NCBI GenBank assembly: GCA_028274465.1
Contig: CM051456.1
Location: forward strand, 19,811,033 to 19,875,032
Length of the DNA: 64,000 nt
DNA from: Plantago ovata
Lineage: Eukaryota; Streptophyta; Magnoliopsida; Lamiales; Plantaginaceae
Direction of reading: 5' to 3'
Shown in pieces: positions 34,148 through 46,400 of this stretch (the first letter of the stretch is position 1; every line of letters starts with the position of its first letter). The position numbers and the translations under genes were made by a program. The notes under the pieces are model-generated. The model was not told where the DNA came from, did no database searches, and saw only the letters and a program-made list of their open reading frames with translations.

Positions 34148-36325
34148 ATGAAGCACGATCACCACCAAATTGCTCCCTGCTTAATCGTCGGCAACTACTG
34201 CCACGATGTCCTCATCAAGGACGGTGTCGTTTTGACCGAATCACTCGGCGGCGCCGCCTCATTCATCTCCGCCGTCCTCGACGGCCTCTCCGTCCCCTCC
34301 GCCGTCGTCTCCAAGGTCGGCTCCGACTTCGCCTACACAGTAACTCACCCGCCGGTTGAGATCACTTCCTCGCAGACCACGCTCTTCCACGCGCACTTTT
34401 CATCTCAAATCCGCCGCCATGATCGAATCCTCAAGCGCGTCCGTGCTTGCCACGCGATTTCCCCATCCGATCTCCCGATCGGATCGCGATTCCGGTTCGG
34501 ATTGGCGGTTGGAGTAGGAGGAGAGATTTCGCCTGAAACGCTTGAGAAATTGGTTGACATTTGTGATACGGTGTTTGTTGATGTGCAGTCGCTGATTCGT
34601 GATTTTGATCCGGATGACGGTACGGTGAATCTCGTGAAGCTGAAGGATTCTGGATTTTACCATTTGCTGCCGAGGATTGGAGTTCTGAAGGCTTCGGCGG
34701 ATGAGGCGCCGTATGTTGATGTGGAGGAGGTGAGGAAGGAGTGTTGCGTGGTGGTGACCAATGGGAAGGAAGGTTGCACGGTTTACAGTGGGGAGGAGGA
34801 GCAGAGGATTGCGCCTTTTCCGACTGTGCAGGTGGATCCTACTGGTGCAGGGGATAGTTTCTTGGGTGGACTTGTTGCTGGCCTTGCGAATGGCCTGGCG
34901 GTGGCTGATGCTGCATTGTTGGGTAACTTTTTCGGATCGCTTACTGTTGGCCAACTTGGGTTGCCGGAGTTTGATTCTGCTTTATTGCAGGTTGGTTGTG
35001 GACTAAATTGCTTGTAGCATTGTTTTATGTGTTGATATGCTTGTGCATGAGCTACTGTTGTTATCATCTAGGAACACCATCTCTGCTATGTTGCATGATT
35101 TAGATTTTGATAATGGCATGCGTGTGCTCAGTGATGTGGTAGTGTGAGTCTTATGCAATTATGGAAGTTGAATAGTTTCGCAAATCTGGATTCAGATTTT
35201 ACTCCATAATTAATTAGGCCACTTAAGAGTTTGATACAAGTTACTTCATTGTTTAATCAGGTTGCATGTGTTGATTAGAATTGTGGCAATGGCCAATAAA
35301 TTGAAGCTTCTTGTGGCTGTTTAAGTGAGATATTCATGTATGTTACTTGCTCTCGTGGGAAATCGAGATGGATAGTGTGTAGTGAGAGGTAAATTCTCAT
35401 CTTCCAAGATATGCTTAAGGTGGTTCCGTGGTAGAACAAGTCTGCATCATATCAAAGAAATAAAAATCATTTTGGTACTTGTAGCACCATAAAGTGTTTC
35501 TAGATAGTCAGTTTATGTGTTCTGTCATTTTCTATGTAGTAAATCTTGTTTGTTAACTCTGAAGTAGTACTACGTTTTCAATCTGAGTAGCAGTTCCTTT
35601 TGAATCCCCTTGTTTTCTATTTTGGTGCTCAGTGTCATTGCATGAAGGGGGTAAGAATGGCAAGAGCCAAGAGGTGATTGCCTAGGCCATCACATATGTA
35701 TTATTACGTGCTTTTGGAGATGTACAGCTAGTCCAGTTCATAAGTGCTTGATCTTAGCCAAGTTATGGTGTTATGCCAAACCTTGTAACATCCCAGAGGG
35801 GTTGGGGAAGAATATGGGATGCTCACATGAGCAGAGACCCTGTCAAATTCAACCTGCTAGGCCTTGGTTACTATTTACTTGGTCAATTTTGAGACAGTTT
35901 CTCTCTTATATGGGGGCCCAATGTAGTTGCTCTGGCTCTTAGTCATGTCTCCATGTAACTTGATCCAACATGTTAGTTTTCTCGTATCTATATGAATTGA
36001 ATAGTGATATCATTGCATTCCTTTTAAAATTCCTTAGGTAGTTAAGGATGAACTCCAGAGGAAGAGGAAGAAATCCCAGTTATCTAGCTGCCATGAAAGG
36101 CAAAATGGCAAAATGTCGTTTGTGAAGCCTTTAGATCATGAAGAGTTCCTCGCAGTGTTGGGTGCAGCCAAAACTAAAGTGACCTCTTCTACCGAGGAAT
36201 GCCAACACGAGCTGCCAACTTCACGCAGAATAATGGAACCACCAGCTGTTGAGCAGCTCTCTAGCAACTTGAGTGCTGGAGCAGCGCCCTATAAGGCTTT
36301 AGAAGTACAAGCTGAACTTGGATAA
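34148..36325 (+). CDS. MIK: myo-inositol 3-kinase (pfkB family)
   Basis: Two exons, 34148-34990 and 36038-36325, join in frame to 376 residues. The product should phosphorylate myo-inositol to inositol 3-phosphate in the cytosol, the lipid-independent entry to phytate. The N-terminus CLIVGNYCHDVLI and the glycine-rich GGAASFISAVLDGLSVPSAV are typical of plant inositol kinase. The C-terminal pfkB signature DPTGAGDSFLGG lies at about residues 230-241, with the catalytic aspartate in GAGD. CVVVTNGKEGC precedes it. The second exon encodes a low-complexity, lysine-rich tail of the kind that varies between species. Exon 1 is markedly GC-richer than its surroundings at its 5' half. No damage is visible. 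Confidence 0.92.
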
Positions 36326-36726
36326 CTAGCAAAATTTGTATCAATCCATCCAGAAGAAGAATCACTTCTCAAGCCTTCCAATCTTTGTTGGCCTTGTTGG
36401 AACCAGAGCTGGAAAGAAAAATGAAAGTTGCGGAGAAGGATGATGTGTTATAAAACTGCAGTTGATGAAAGTTCCTGGACTTTAAGAGACCCGAGGTGAG
36501 GAAGAGCTTTCAGGTGCACTATCGCAGCTATTATGTAACAGAGCTGAATAATGGAATAATTGATTTAGGAATTTAGTCATATTGTAGCAATTAACTGTGT
36601 ACAATAGTTTGTCGGCTTTTTTTTTTTTTTTTTTAATATAACAGTAATCTAAAAGAATTTAAATATACGGGGCGCTTGTAGTTCTTCTCGCTCCTTTTAT
36701 TTTCTATAGCCAAGTAAAATATACTA
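36326..36726. other. MIK 3' region
   Basis: Probable 3' UTR to about 36620 with a T run at 36619-36635, then spacer. No gene was seen. Confidence 0.5.
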
Positions 36727-36965
36727 CTCCCTCCTATCATTTTAACTTGTCATTTTAATAATTTCACACATATTATTTAGGAGAACCTATTACTAGTTTT
36801 CTAGTTATAAAAATTATTTTGAAAAAGCCTATTAACATTAACACTAGTATAATATTGTATTGATAGAGGTAAACATATTAATATCAATCATTATAGCTTA
36901 TACCGTGACAAGTATTAGTATTATAATAGTAAAATTTTTAAAAAGACAACTAAGATAGGAGGGAG
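36727..36965. mobile_element. Stowaway-like MITE
   Basis: The element starts CTCCCTCCTATCATTTTAAC and ends AACTAAGATAGGAGGGAG, flanked by TA on both sides. The 239-base length and CTCCCTCC ends are standard for Stowaway. Confidence 0.9.
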
Positions 36966-38376
36966 TATTATTAACCCAAGTAAAGTTGAGGCTCTCCGGT
37001 CTCCGCAATGTTGACACCTGATACCATCCAAGAAACGGTGCATGAACCTGATACCATCCAAGTCAGCTTATGTTGAATTATTAGCTCTATATTTCCTTGA
37101 TTATTTGTGTAAAATTGTACTGAAAAGAGAGAAGAGTACTACTCTATTTATAATCAAAACAGAAATCCAGCCTAACTTCGCGTGATTTGAACGATGTAAT
37201 TATCCCTCCAATATTTGTAGGGATAAATGCCCTTAAAACCTAAACTAACTCGATGTTGCTTGTTGAACAATTTCGGAATTATATTGTGCAGATGAACCCT
37301 ACCTTCACTGAATTTGGTAAAGATGATTGTTCGACGCCTTTATTTCTTCTGTTAGTTCGCGCTCTAGGATGCTCCAACTTACACACTTCCCAACACTCTT
37401 ATGTTCTTGAGATGTTCTGTTTCTTTTCTATATTCTTCATCTTTTTCTTCATTATTCATATGAGATTTCTTGCTTCCATGTTGAGAACTTCTAATCATGA
37501 ATGCAAGCTTTAAATGTTACTTGATCATGTTAAAGTAGTTTTTCACTTGGATTCTGGTTGCACTTAGTTATTATTTTCATGATTTAAGTTTGTGTTTTAT
37601 GTTGCTTTGAAAATTTAATTGTAATTGCTGAAAAATGGAGCAATTGTAAGGAATATAGTCTGCCCGAAAACATCTTTTGTGATGAATAACATAAAAAACA
37701 AATGTGAGAAAGTTTTGTGTGTCCGACTATCTAATAAAAAAATGTAACGACACAATTATTATTTAAAAAAAGTTGCACTATGCTCGGCTATCTATTAAAA
37801 ATGTTTTAATACCACCAAACCTTTTTGTAAAGTGTGTTAAAAAAGTTTGACAGTGCCATTACAATTTAATACATAATTAGACAAAGTCGACCTTTAAAAA
37901 ACGTCTGAGGGCAATACACTTTGTTTTCTTCTTTTTCTTTTAGCAAAGAAATTAAGATATACATTATTTTCCGATTGTCAAAAGGTATAATATCAAAATC
38001 AAAACTATTAATAGCAGGGCGAATAAATGCATGCGCCACTTTATTACAAGTCTACAAATGAAATTAATACTAACAAAATAAAAGTTAGCTCTTTGGTCTC
38101 CTTAAAAATGTGACCAACTGCAGAAAAATAACGTAATAGATTTAAACTGTTTAATTACTCGTAACTTTTTTATTTTTTTTCATTTATAAACCTCGAGTAC
38201 CTACTAGACGTTCCGTTTCTAAGGGTTTATATTTATTCTTTCAACTCATTTCGATTTCTTTTTCGTTCCCCTCATTTTGGAGGTTAGTGTTACACAAGCA
38301 CAATAGTTTTTTGGGTCCATTGATTTTTAATACCTTACTAGTGACCCTAATAACAAAAAGAACCTTCTTATGCACA
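36966..38376. other. gene-free spacer
   Basis: AT-rich DNA with a short duplicated phrase (CCTGATACCATCCAAG, near 37018 and 37048). Possible transposon scraps lie near 37660-37900, but nothing firm. Confidence 0.45.
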
Positions 38377-39010
38377 CAATTACATTTTAGTCCAAAGTCA
38401 ACACAAATTCATTGTTTCAAAATTGGATTTTGAAGAATCCAAACAGCCCTTAGTGTTTTAAAATAAAAAAGAGAGAAAAATTTTATTTTTTCCTTTTCTC
38501 TTTTCTTTTTTTCTTTTTTCTTTTTCTTTTTCCTTTTCTCTTTTTTTTTTCAATTCTTCTTCTTCTCCGGTACCAATTCCGGTACCGGAGATTGCTCCGT
38601 CAACCGGAGCTTGCCCCATTCGATTGGAGCTCTCCGATCGGAGAAAGCTCCAGTCACCGGAGCTTGCTCCATTCGACTGGAGCCTCCGATCGGAGCAAGC
38701 TCCAGTCGACTGGAGCAAGCTCCGATCTACTGGAGCAAGCTCCAGTGACCGGAGGAGCTTGCCCAAATCCAGTCGACTGGAGCATCGGAGCAAGCTCCAA
38801 TCTGGAGCTTGCTCCGGCGCTCCGGTACCGGAGCTCTATAGAAGAAGAAGAATAATTAGTTTTTAATTTAATTTTAATTTTTTTAAATTAAAAATTTTAA
38901 ATTTTTTTTTTTTTTAAATATATAGTTTTATTAAGTCATGTTTGGTTGAAAGGTTTCTAAAGTGATGGTGAACTCAAATGTAGTTAAGTTTTTGGACTAA
39001 AATATAATTG
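38377..39010. mobile_element. GGAGC-core TIR element, copy C, with target duplication
   Basis: The left end CAATTACATTTTAGTCCA (38377) and right end GGACTAAAATATAATTG (to 39010) are inverted repeats. The flanks TATGCACA (38369-38376) and TATGCACG (39011-39018) agree at seven of eight bases, an 8-base target duplication as in the hAT superfamily. The core (about 38575-38835) is a chain of GGAGCTTGCTCC, TCCGATCGGA and CAGTCGACTGG palindromes bounded by GGTACCGGAG. Polypyrimidine flanks the core. Frames through the core are compositional. Confidence 0.75.
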
Positions 39011-39546
39011 TATGCACGAGGCCTTTTTTGAGAAAGGGGCCATTAGTTGTCATAAAAATCAAATAACTCATAGTTTTTTTTTTCTTTCTAAAAAATAAAT
39101 ATTTGAAACTATAATTCTTTCTTGCCCCTCCCTTCAAAGAGTCCGTCTCCTAGTAGACCGTCTCTAGTATAGACCAACTTCTACTAATTATAAATCAACC
39201 CCAACTAATTAGTAGCTTTTTAAAAAAGCCCCAACCCAGCAACCCGACTCAGAAACGGGTCATAAAGCGGGTTATAACAAAAACTCGCTCTCCAGCTCAA
39301 ACACAGAAACGAACGCAACTTCGAAGAGAGAGAAAACGGCGGTAGAGAGAGAAAGAAACCACCGCCTCCATCTCTAGTGCATACACATACAGTAGTACAC
39401 TATCTCGACGTCGAAACCACCGCCACGACCACCTACGTTGCCGTCGCCGTCGCCACCTCCAGCTACGCCGTCGTTTCTGCATCTAAATCAAACGTACGTA
39501 CAAAAATTTCATTCATCTCTGCAATTAATGGTCTATAAGCTTCAAT

Positions 39547-39997
39547 TCGTGATCTAGGAGCTTGGATTTGTGTTTTTGTTACATGATTCATGAACTAGAA
39601 GCTCTGATTTTTGATTTTGTAACGTAAATCGTGATCTGGAAGCTCCGATTTGTGATTTTGTTACGTGAATCATGATCTCGAAGCTCCTATTTGTGATTTT
39701 ATTACGTGAATCATGATGTGGAAGCTTCGATTTGTGATTTTGTCACGTGAATCATGATTTGGAAGCTCCGATTTGTGATTTTGATACATAAATCATGATC
39801 TACAAGCTCTGTTTCGTGATGTTGCTACGTAAATCATTATTTACAAGCTCTGTTTCGTGATGTTCCTACATAATCATCATCTGCAACCTTTGTTTCGTGT
39901 TGTTGCTACTTAAATCATCATCTGCAAGCTTTGTTTTGTGTTGTTGCTACGTAAATCTGCATCTGCAAGATATGTTTTGTGTTGTTGCTACGTAAAA
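39547..39997 (+). repeat. about eleven 41-bp tandem repeats in transposase leader intron
   Basis: Units such as GATCTGGAAGCTCCGATTTG followed by TGATTTTGTTACGTGAATCAT repeat about eleven times, drifting progressively toward GTTTCGTGTTGTTGCTACG. They occupy an inferred 5' UTR intron (donor GTACGT at about 39493, acceptor TGATTGTTAG before the ATG at 40022). The CAAAATC and TACGTRA words recur in each unit. Confidence 0.85.
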
Positions 39998-40021
39998 TGT
40001 GTTTATTGTTGTGATTGTTAG

Positions 40022-43000
40022 ATGTCAACTTCTCAAAATCCTGCTGCTAGTAATCAACAACTTCCAGTGACTGAAGAAGTAGAAACACAAAATAACAGAG
40101 GTTATATCCCATAAACTCAATCATATATCCCATGATATTAAGTATATATCCCATGATATCTAGTACATGCACACATACTGTAAAACCAAAAGTACATGCA
40201 CACATACAGTAAACTGACAGATATATCCCATGATATTAAGCATATATCCCATGAAATCAATTATATGTCCCATGATTTCAACCATACCATATTCTCTAGT
40301 GCATACACATACAGTAGTACACTATATCATATATCCCATGATATTAAGCATATATACCATGATATCTAGTACATGCACACATGCAGTAAAACTAACAATT
40401 GAATGCCATGAGAACAAGCATACATCCCATAAAAATCAACAATATATCCCATGATATTAAGCATATATCCCATGATATCTAGTACATGCACACATGCAGT
40501 AAAAGTAAAAGTTATATCCCATGAAAATAACCATACGTCCCATAAAATCAACAATATATCCCATGATATCAAACATATTTACCATGAAATCACCTATCTT
40601 GTGAAAACATATTTCATATGCAGACGTAAATGATCTTCCCCCTGATTTTGACATTACGGGATGCTTAAAGGGAATCAGTGGAACTTTTGATCAATTATAC
40701 TTCCTGTACAAAAGGCATGCTGCAAATGTTGGATTTTCTGTGAAGAAAGCAACCTCACGTATTGGAAATAATGGTGAAATATGGGAGAAGTACTTTTTGT
40801 GCAGCCGTGAAGGTAAATGTAAGGCAAACCCAAGCCCATTACCCATCACTCCATCACCCACTGTTGCTGCACAAGACGAAGAAGGTGATGAGCCTAAGAA
40901 GATTAAGAAAAGAAGGCAAAACTGTAGTGGAAGGTGTGATTGCAAAGCAATGATGAGGTAAAAAAAACTCACATGTTCTCAACTATATATCCCATGATAT
41001 CAACGATATATCCCATGATGTCAACAATATATGCCATGATATCTCACATATGTTTTTATCTTCAGGATCCAAAATATTTTCAAAACCGAGAAATATGTAG
41101 TCAAAGAACACAAAATTGGGCACAACCATGAACTGAATAGACCAGAATGGAGTTACTTCAACAGGTCAGAAAGAACGATTGATGATGAGAGGGCAGAAAT
41201 TATTGATTTGTTCGAGAAAGCAATGGTGAAGCCAACCGACGCGTTCAAATATTTGTCAGCAGCTGCGGGCGGGGAAGAGAATGTTGGAATAATCCAGAGG
41301 GACCATATCAACTACATTTGTCGCAAGAGAACAAAAATCATGGATGGTGCAGATGCACAATGTGTGTTAGACATGCTTAAGCAAAGAAAAGATGAGGATC
41401 CGCAGTTCTACTACTCACACAAGTTGGATGACGAGGGTAAAATGTGCAGCCTTTTCTGGAGGGACTCGATGATGAAGAACGACTATGAGCTTTATGGTGA
41501 CGTCATGATATTTGACACCACATTCAGGACCAACAAATATGGACTAATTTGTGCACCGTTTGTTGGTGTAAATAACCACTGGAACAATGTAATGTTTGCT
41601 TGTGCATTCATTGCCAATGAGCAAGCTACATCATTTATCTAGTTGATGGAAGAGTTCATGAAAGCCATGGATAATAAGAAGCCAATTACAATCTTCACTG
41701 ATCAAGATTCAGCAATTGCAAAAGCCATTGTTCAGGTACTATGTTATGACTTATATGTCCAATGATATTGCTTAAATCTCCCATGATATCTACTTTAAGA
41801 TATTAACACACACAAAAAAAAAAAAAATGAAATGTATGCTATATTATATGAACTGTATACTACATTACATGAACAATGTACTACATTATATGAACTCTAT
41901 GAACATGAATAATCTTCCATAATTTCAACTGTTATATCTCATGATTTCATCAATATACCCCATGATTTAACCGATATCCTCCATGATTTTAATATATAAG
42001 CACATGAATAATCTGTCCATTATTTAATCTTGTGTAGGTTTTTGGAGATGAGACCAGACACAGGCTGTGTCTTTGGCACTTGTACCAAAATGCATTAAAA
42101 AACTGCTCGAAGCTTAGGCATGATGACAAATTCAATGAAGTTTTCAATATATGCATCTATGGGTTGTCAAATGAAGAAGAATTTGAAGAATACTTCTCTG
42201 GAATGATTTGTGAGTTTGAGCTCGAAAATGAATCTTGGTTCGATCAACTGTATTCTCTAAAAGAGAAGTGGTCACCTGCCCTAAGCAAGCCCTTCTTTTC
42301 AGCTGGAATCCTATCTACTCAAAGGAGTGAGAGTACAAACAATGCAATTTCATTCAGAGCCAACAAAAATACATCTCTCACACAATTCTTCAGACTCTTC
42401 GATGTAGTGATCAACCGCTGGAGATCAAATGAGAAGCATAAAGAGCACAAGAACACTCATAATAGGCCAAGACTGAACTCTAACAATGCTCTTGTCAAAC
42501 ATGCTGCTGAGGTATATCTCAAACTATATATCCCATAATATCAACTATATATCCCATGATATCAACTATATATCCCATGATATCTCTCACATGTTTTTAT
42601 CTGCAGGTATACACACTCAAAATCTTCAAGTACTTACAGAGACAATTTAGGAAAGGACTAGAGACTACAGCTGTTGAATCTGTAACAATTGGCGACAAGA
42701 TTTTGTATGATGTCTACCCTGATGATGATCCAGAAGACATTAATGGTGTTCTATTCATTAGACATCCATCTGGTGACATCGAAGTGAGCTGTAAATGTAG
42801 ACACTTTGAAGAGGTTGGCTGGCTATGCCAACATTGCCTCCGTGTTATGGACAAAATAACATAAAACGCATACCCGAGAAGTACATACTACAGCGCTGGA
42901 CAAGAACATCTAAAGCGAGGGTATGGGACCGTGTTGTACATACCAACAGCACAAACAAGAATGCACAGGTATAATAAATTCTTCATTTCTTGTCTATCAT

Positions 43001-43460
43001 ATCATCTATATATCCCATGATTTCACTTTAACATCCCATGATATCTCTTTGACATGCCATGATTTCAATATAACATCACATTATATGAAAACAGGAATGC
43101 ATTGCATGGAGACAGTCAATGAACAGGAGCTTCAATCAACTCATTATCAAATCAGAAGGAAAAAATGAAGCCAGAAAGATAGTAGAAGATGCATACAATC
43201 AAGCCTTGATGGGAATAAACAATCTTATAGATTCAACACAATTCAAGGACATGCCACAAGAAGAAGAGTCCGACATACCAACAGAAACTACTGCCCCAAA
43301 CACTAGTGCCCCACCAATTGTTCTAAACCCCGCACAATGTGCTACAAAAGGGAGGAAAAAACAAAGGCCAAAGACATTTCTAGAAAGACAACAGAACAAG
43401 AAAAGATCAATGGAAGAAAAGACACACTTTGAAGTACCGCCGGACAAACACTTGATATGA
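40022..43460 (+). pseudogene. FAR1-type MULE transposase, broken
   Basis: Exons: 40022-40100, 40624-40957, 41066-41735, 42038-42511, 42607-42968, 43095-43460. They encode a FAR1 DNA-binding domain (FDQLYFLYKRHAANVGFSV, CSREG), a MULE DDE domain (D in VMIFDTTFRT, residue 288; D in IFTDQDSA, 350; E in STQRSESTNN, 459) and a SWIM zinc finger (C581-x-C583-x9-C593-x-H595). The C-terminus carries NPAQCATKGRKKQRPKTF. Two lesions are visible. A TAG at 41640-41642 stands where the domain has tryptophan (SFI*LMEEF). A 1-base loss near 42858 throws the frame, and the sequence resumes in the shifted frame as NIKRIPEKYILQRW. All other junctions keep frame, giving an expected length of about 761 residues. 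The lesions look recent. It could still be supplied in trans. Confidence 0.88.
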
Positions 43461-46400
43461 TTTATAGCAAGAACTTTGTAATTCATCCTATAACGACTCA
43501 TCTTATTTCATTTTACAAATTATATACATTAATCCTATGTTATGTTTTCTCAGACATATATCTTATATATATATATATTAACATTGTTTTGTTGCAAGTC
43601 ATACTCATACATGCCTCATTCTTATACCCCATGAAATTAGCAAATACCCCAAGATTGCACTTAAACATCCCATGATTTTCCTTTATCATCACAACAACTC
43701 AAAGCAACAGGCAGGAAAGAAATTACTAAAATGTTTACCCCAATATCAACTACATATGCCATGATTTCACTTTAACATCACATGATTTTCAATTTAACAT
43801 CCCATGATGTCGCTTTATACACCCCATGATTTTGCTTTCACATCCCATGATTTTACTGAAACATCCCATGATTTTACTATAACACCAATGATATGAAATC
43901 ACCTATCTTAATTAACAAGGATGTTTTTCGTCATCTATGTATACAAAGATTTAACATTAACTTCCAATGATTTCATTTTAAACATCCCATGATTTCCCTT
44001 TCAAGTCCCATGATTTTACTATAACATCCCATGATTTTTCTATGACATCCCATGATTTTACTATGACATCCCATGATTTCACTTTCAAGTCCCATGATTT
44101 TACTATAACATCCCATGATTATACTATGACATCCAATGATTTCACTTTAATATCCCATCATTTAACTTAAAAATCCCATGAAATCAAAAAACATGAAAAA
44201 CAGGACAAAAAATATAACTTGCTCATATCACCGAATATACCATGATCCAAAAGCAGAAAAAACTACATGATCTAATATCCCATAAAAGGTATAAAGTATC
44301 CAATGACTTTAACTAGAAAAAGAAACCTATCATACTATTTTAGGATCTTGTAGGATTCTATCAACTTTAGGATCACCATCAACCAAGGAAGCTGCAATAG
44401 CATCAGCAATCTCTTTTTGTTCACGTTCAACTTCAGCTTTCCTTTGCTCTTCAAGTTCCTTCCTCTTCTCCATTTCCTCCTTCTCATGTTTATCAGTAAC
44501 TTTCTTATACTGAATTCTGAGAAGAGTATGTAGAGACCTTGGATTGTGATTTACGTTGTCACTGATTCTTGCTTTGATATTAACAAAAGCAGCAACTTTC
44601 TCCTTCAGTGATGGAAGCGCCGAGTTTAATTTCGACAAAGCCAGCGTTGCAAGAATTTCAGCCCTAAGCACCTCTCTCGACGAAACCTAAATTAAAAAAT
44701 ATAGTTAGTAAAACTACATAACATATACACAACATATATATCCAGAAAACAAGAACAGTCCATTGAAAAAAAATATATGAAAACAAGAACAGTACCTTGT
44801 AAAAGCGCGGGAAATCAAAAAGCCTTCCATAAAACAACTCCATGTGCTTCATCAGATAAACACCACAGTCCTCGGTATCTTTTTCAGTCTTAATCCAATG
44901 AAAAGGAATCTTCTCCAATGTAAAATCCCTAATATCTCCATCACGACGCAAAGAATTTTCAACAAGGCACTCTGTGAAAACTTCCTTCTACAAAAAGAGA
45001 AAAAAAGGCAACAAAAAAAATTAAAAAAATTGAACTGTAACATAAACTATGCTATGATATAATCAATTTGCCATGATACAAAATAACTTACCAACACAAT
45101 GTAAAAACTTTCAACGGCCAATGGATCAGTATTCCTATTATCAAGATATTGCACTCTCTTCAATTCCATATTCACCACATAGCAAGTGTAATGATTCCCA
45201 GCTATCAACGGGAAAAAGAACTACAGAAAAAGCAAATATACCATGATATCAACAATATATCCCATGATATTGGATACATATCCCATGATCTCAACATTAA
45301 GATCTGAAACACAAAAAAACTAATATATCACATGATATCAGACAATATACCACATGTTTTCACTAAAATACCCCATGATATCACACAATATACCCCCATG
45401 ATTTCACTAATGTACCACATCATATCAGACAATATACTCCATAATTTCACTAATATACCCCATGATATAGACAATATACCCCATGATTTAAATAATATAC
45501 CCCATCATACCAGACAATATATATCAGGACCTCAAAAATTAAAAAACATAACTTAATAAAAAAAAACATAGCAACTTACCAGTTTTACACTTCTAATATC
45601 AACATCTCCTGGCCCAAGAACACTTCTGAAGGAGTAGAACATCATTTCCAACATCTGGAACAAATATTTGTCCTTAAACTTAACACTGTTATCACTAAGC
45701 TCCTTTTGAAGTCTTTCTTTTTCATCTTCATCAAACGCATGAGCCAACTTCCTCCATGGATGCTAGAAAAACAGATTAACTACGATTAATAATTGATTGA
45801 CAAACATCAAAGCGCAAGAAAAAAAAAAAAAAAAAAAGCAGTCAGACACATACAGAAATATGGATTGATAACCACATTCGGTGCATCCCTGGCTTAGGAC
45901 GGAGGATAAGCTCGGTAAAATTCAAATTTCGGATCCAGCAATCAATAACACTTGTGCAAATCCTCTTCTTAGGACACAACGTCCTAATGCTATCTCCATA
46001 CATGAAATAGCTTAATCCCATATCAACAAACTTTCCCTTGATCCTACATTAAAAAAAAAAAAATGATATAAGGAAACACAAAAGTTACATGAACTGTAAT
46101 AAAAAAAACACCCATGATAACAAAGTTATATCCCATGATATCACCTAAATATCCCATGATATAATGTAGAACACAAAAACAGAAAATAAAAAAATAAAAA
46201 AATACCTGCTATCCTCAGTTATGAAGAACAAATAGTCAGCCACTTCTTTTCTGTAAGATCTCATATCATTTACGCCCTTTATATACTTCTTAATCACCCT
46301 CATAACAGCAGAACCCAACACAAGAGAATCATCAAACTCACCACAATCATCAAAACATCCAAGTTCATGAAAAGAATAGTTGGGGAACCTATCAATGAAC

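Noticed and set aside
34400..34954. 184-codon minus-strand frame
   Set aside because: It is the antisense shadow of the GC-rich first exon of the inositol kinase gene.
38458..38866. Frames rich in Ser, Gly, Ala and Arg on both strands
   Set aside because: They come from the palindromic GGAGC core of a non-autonomous TIR element.
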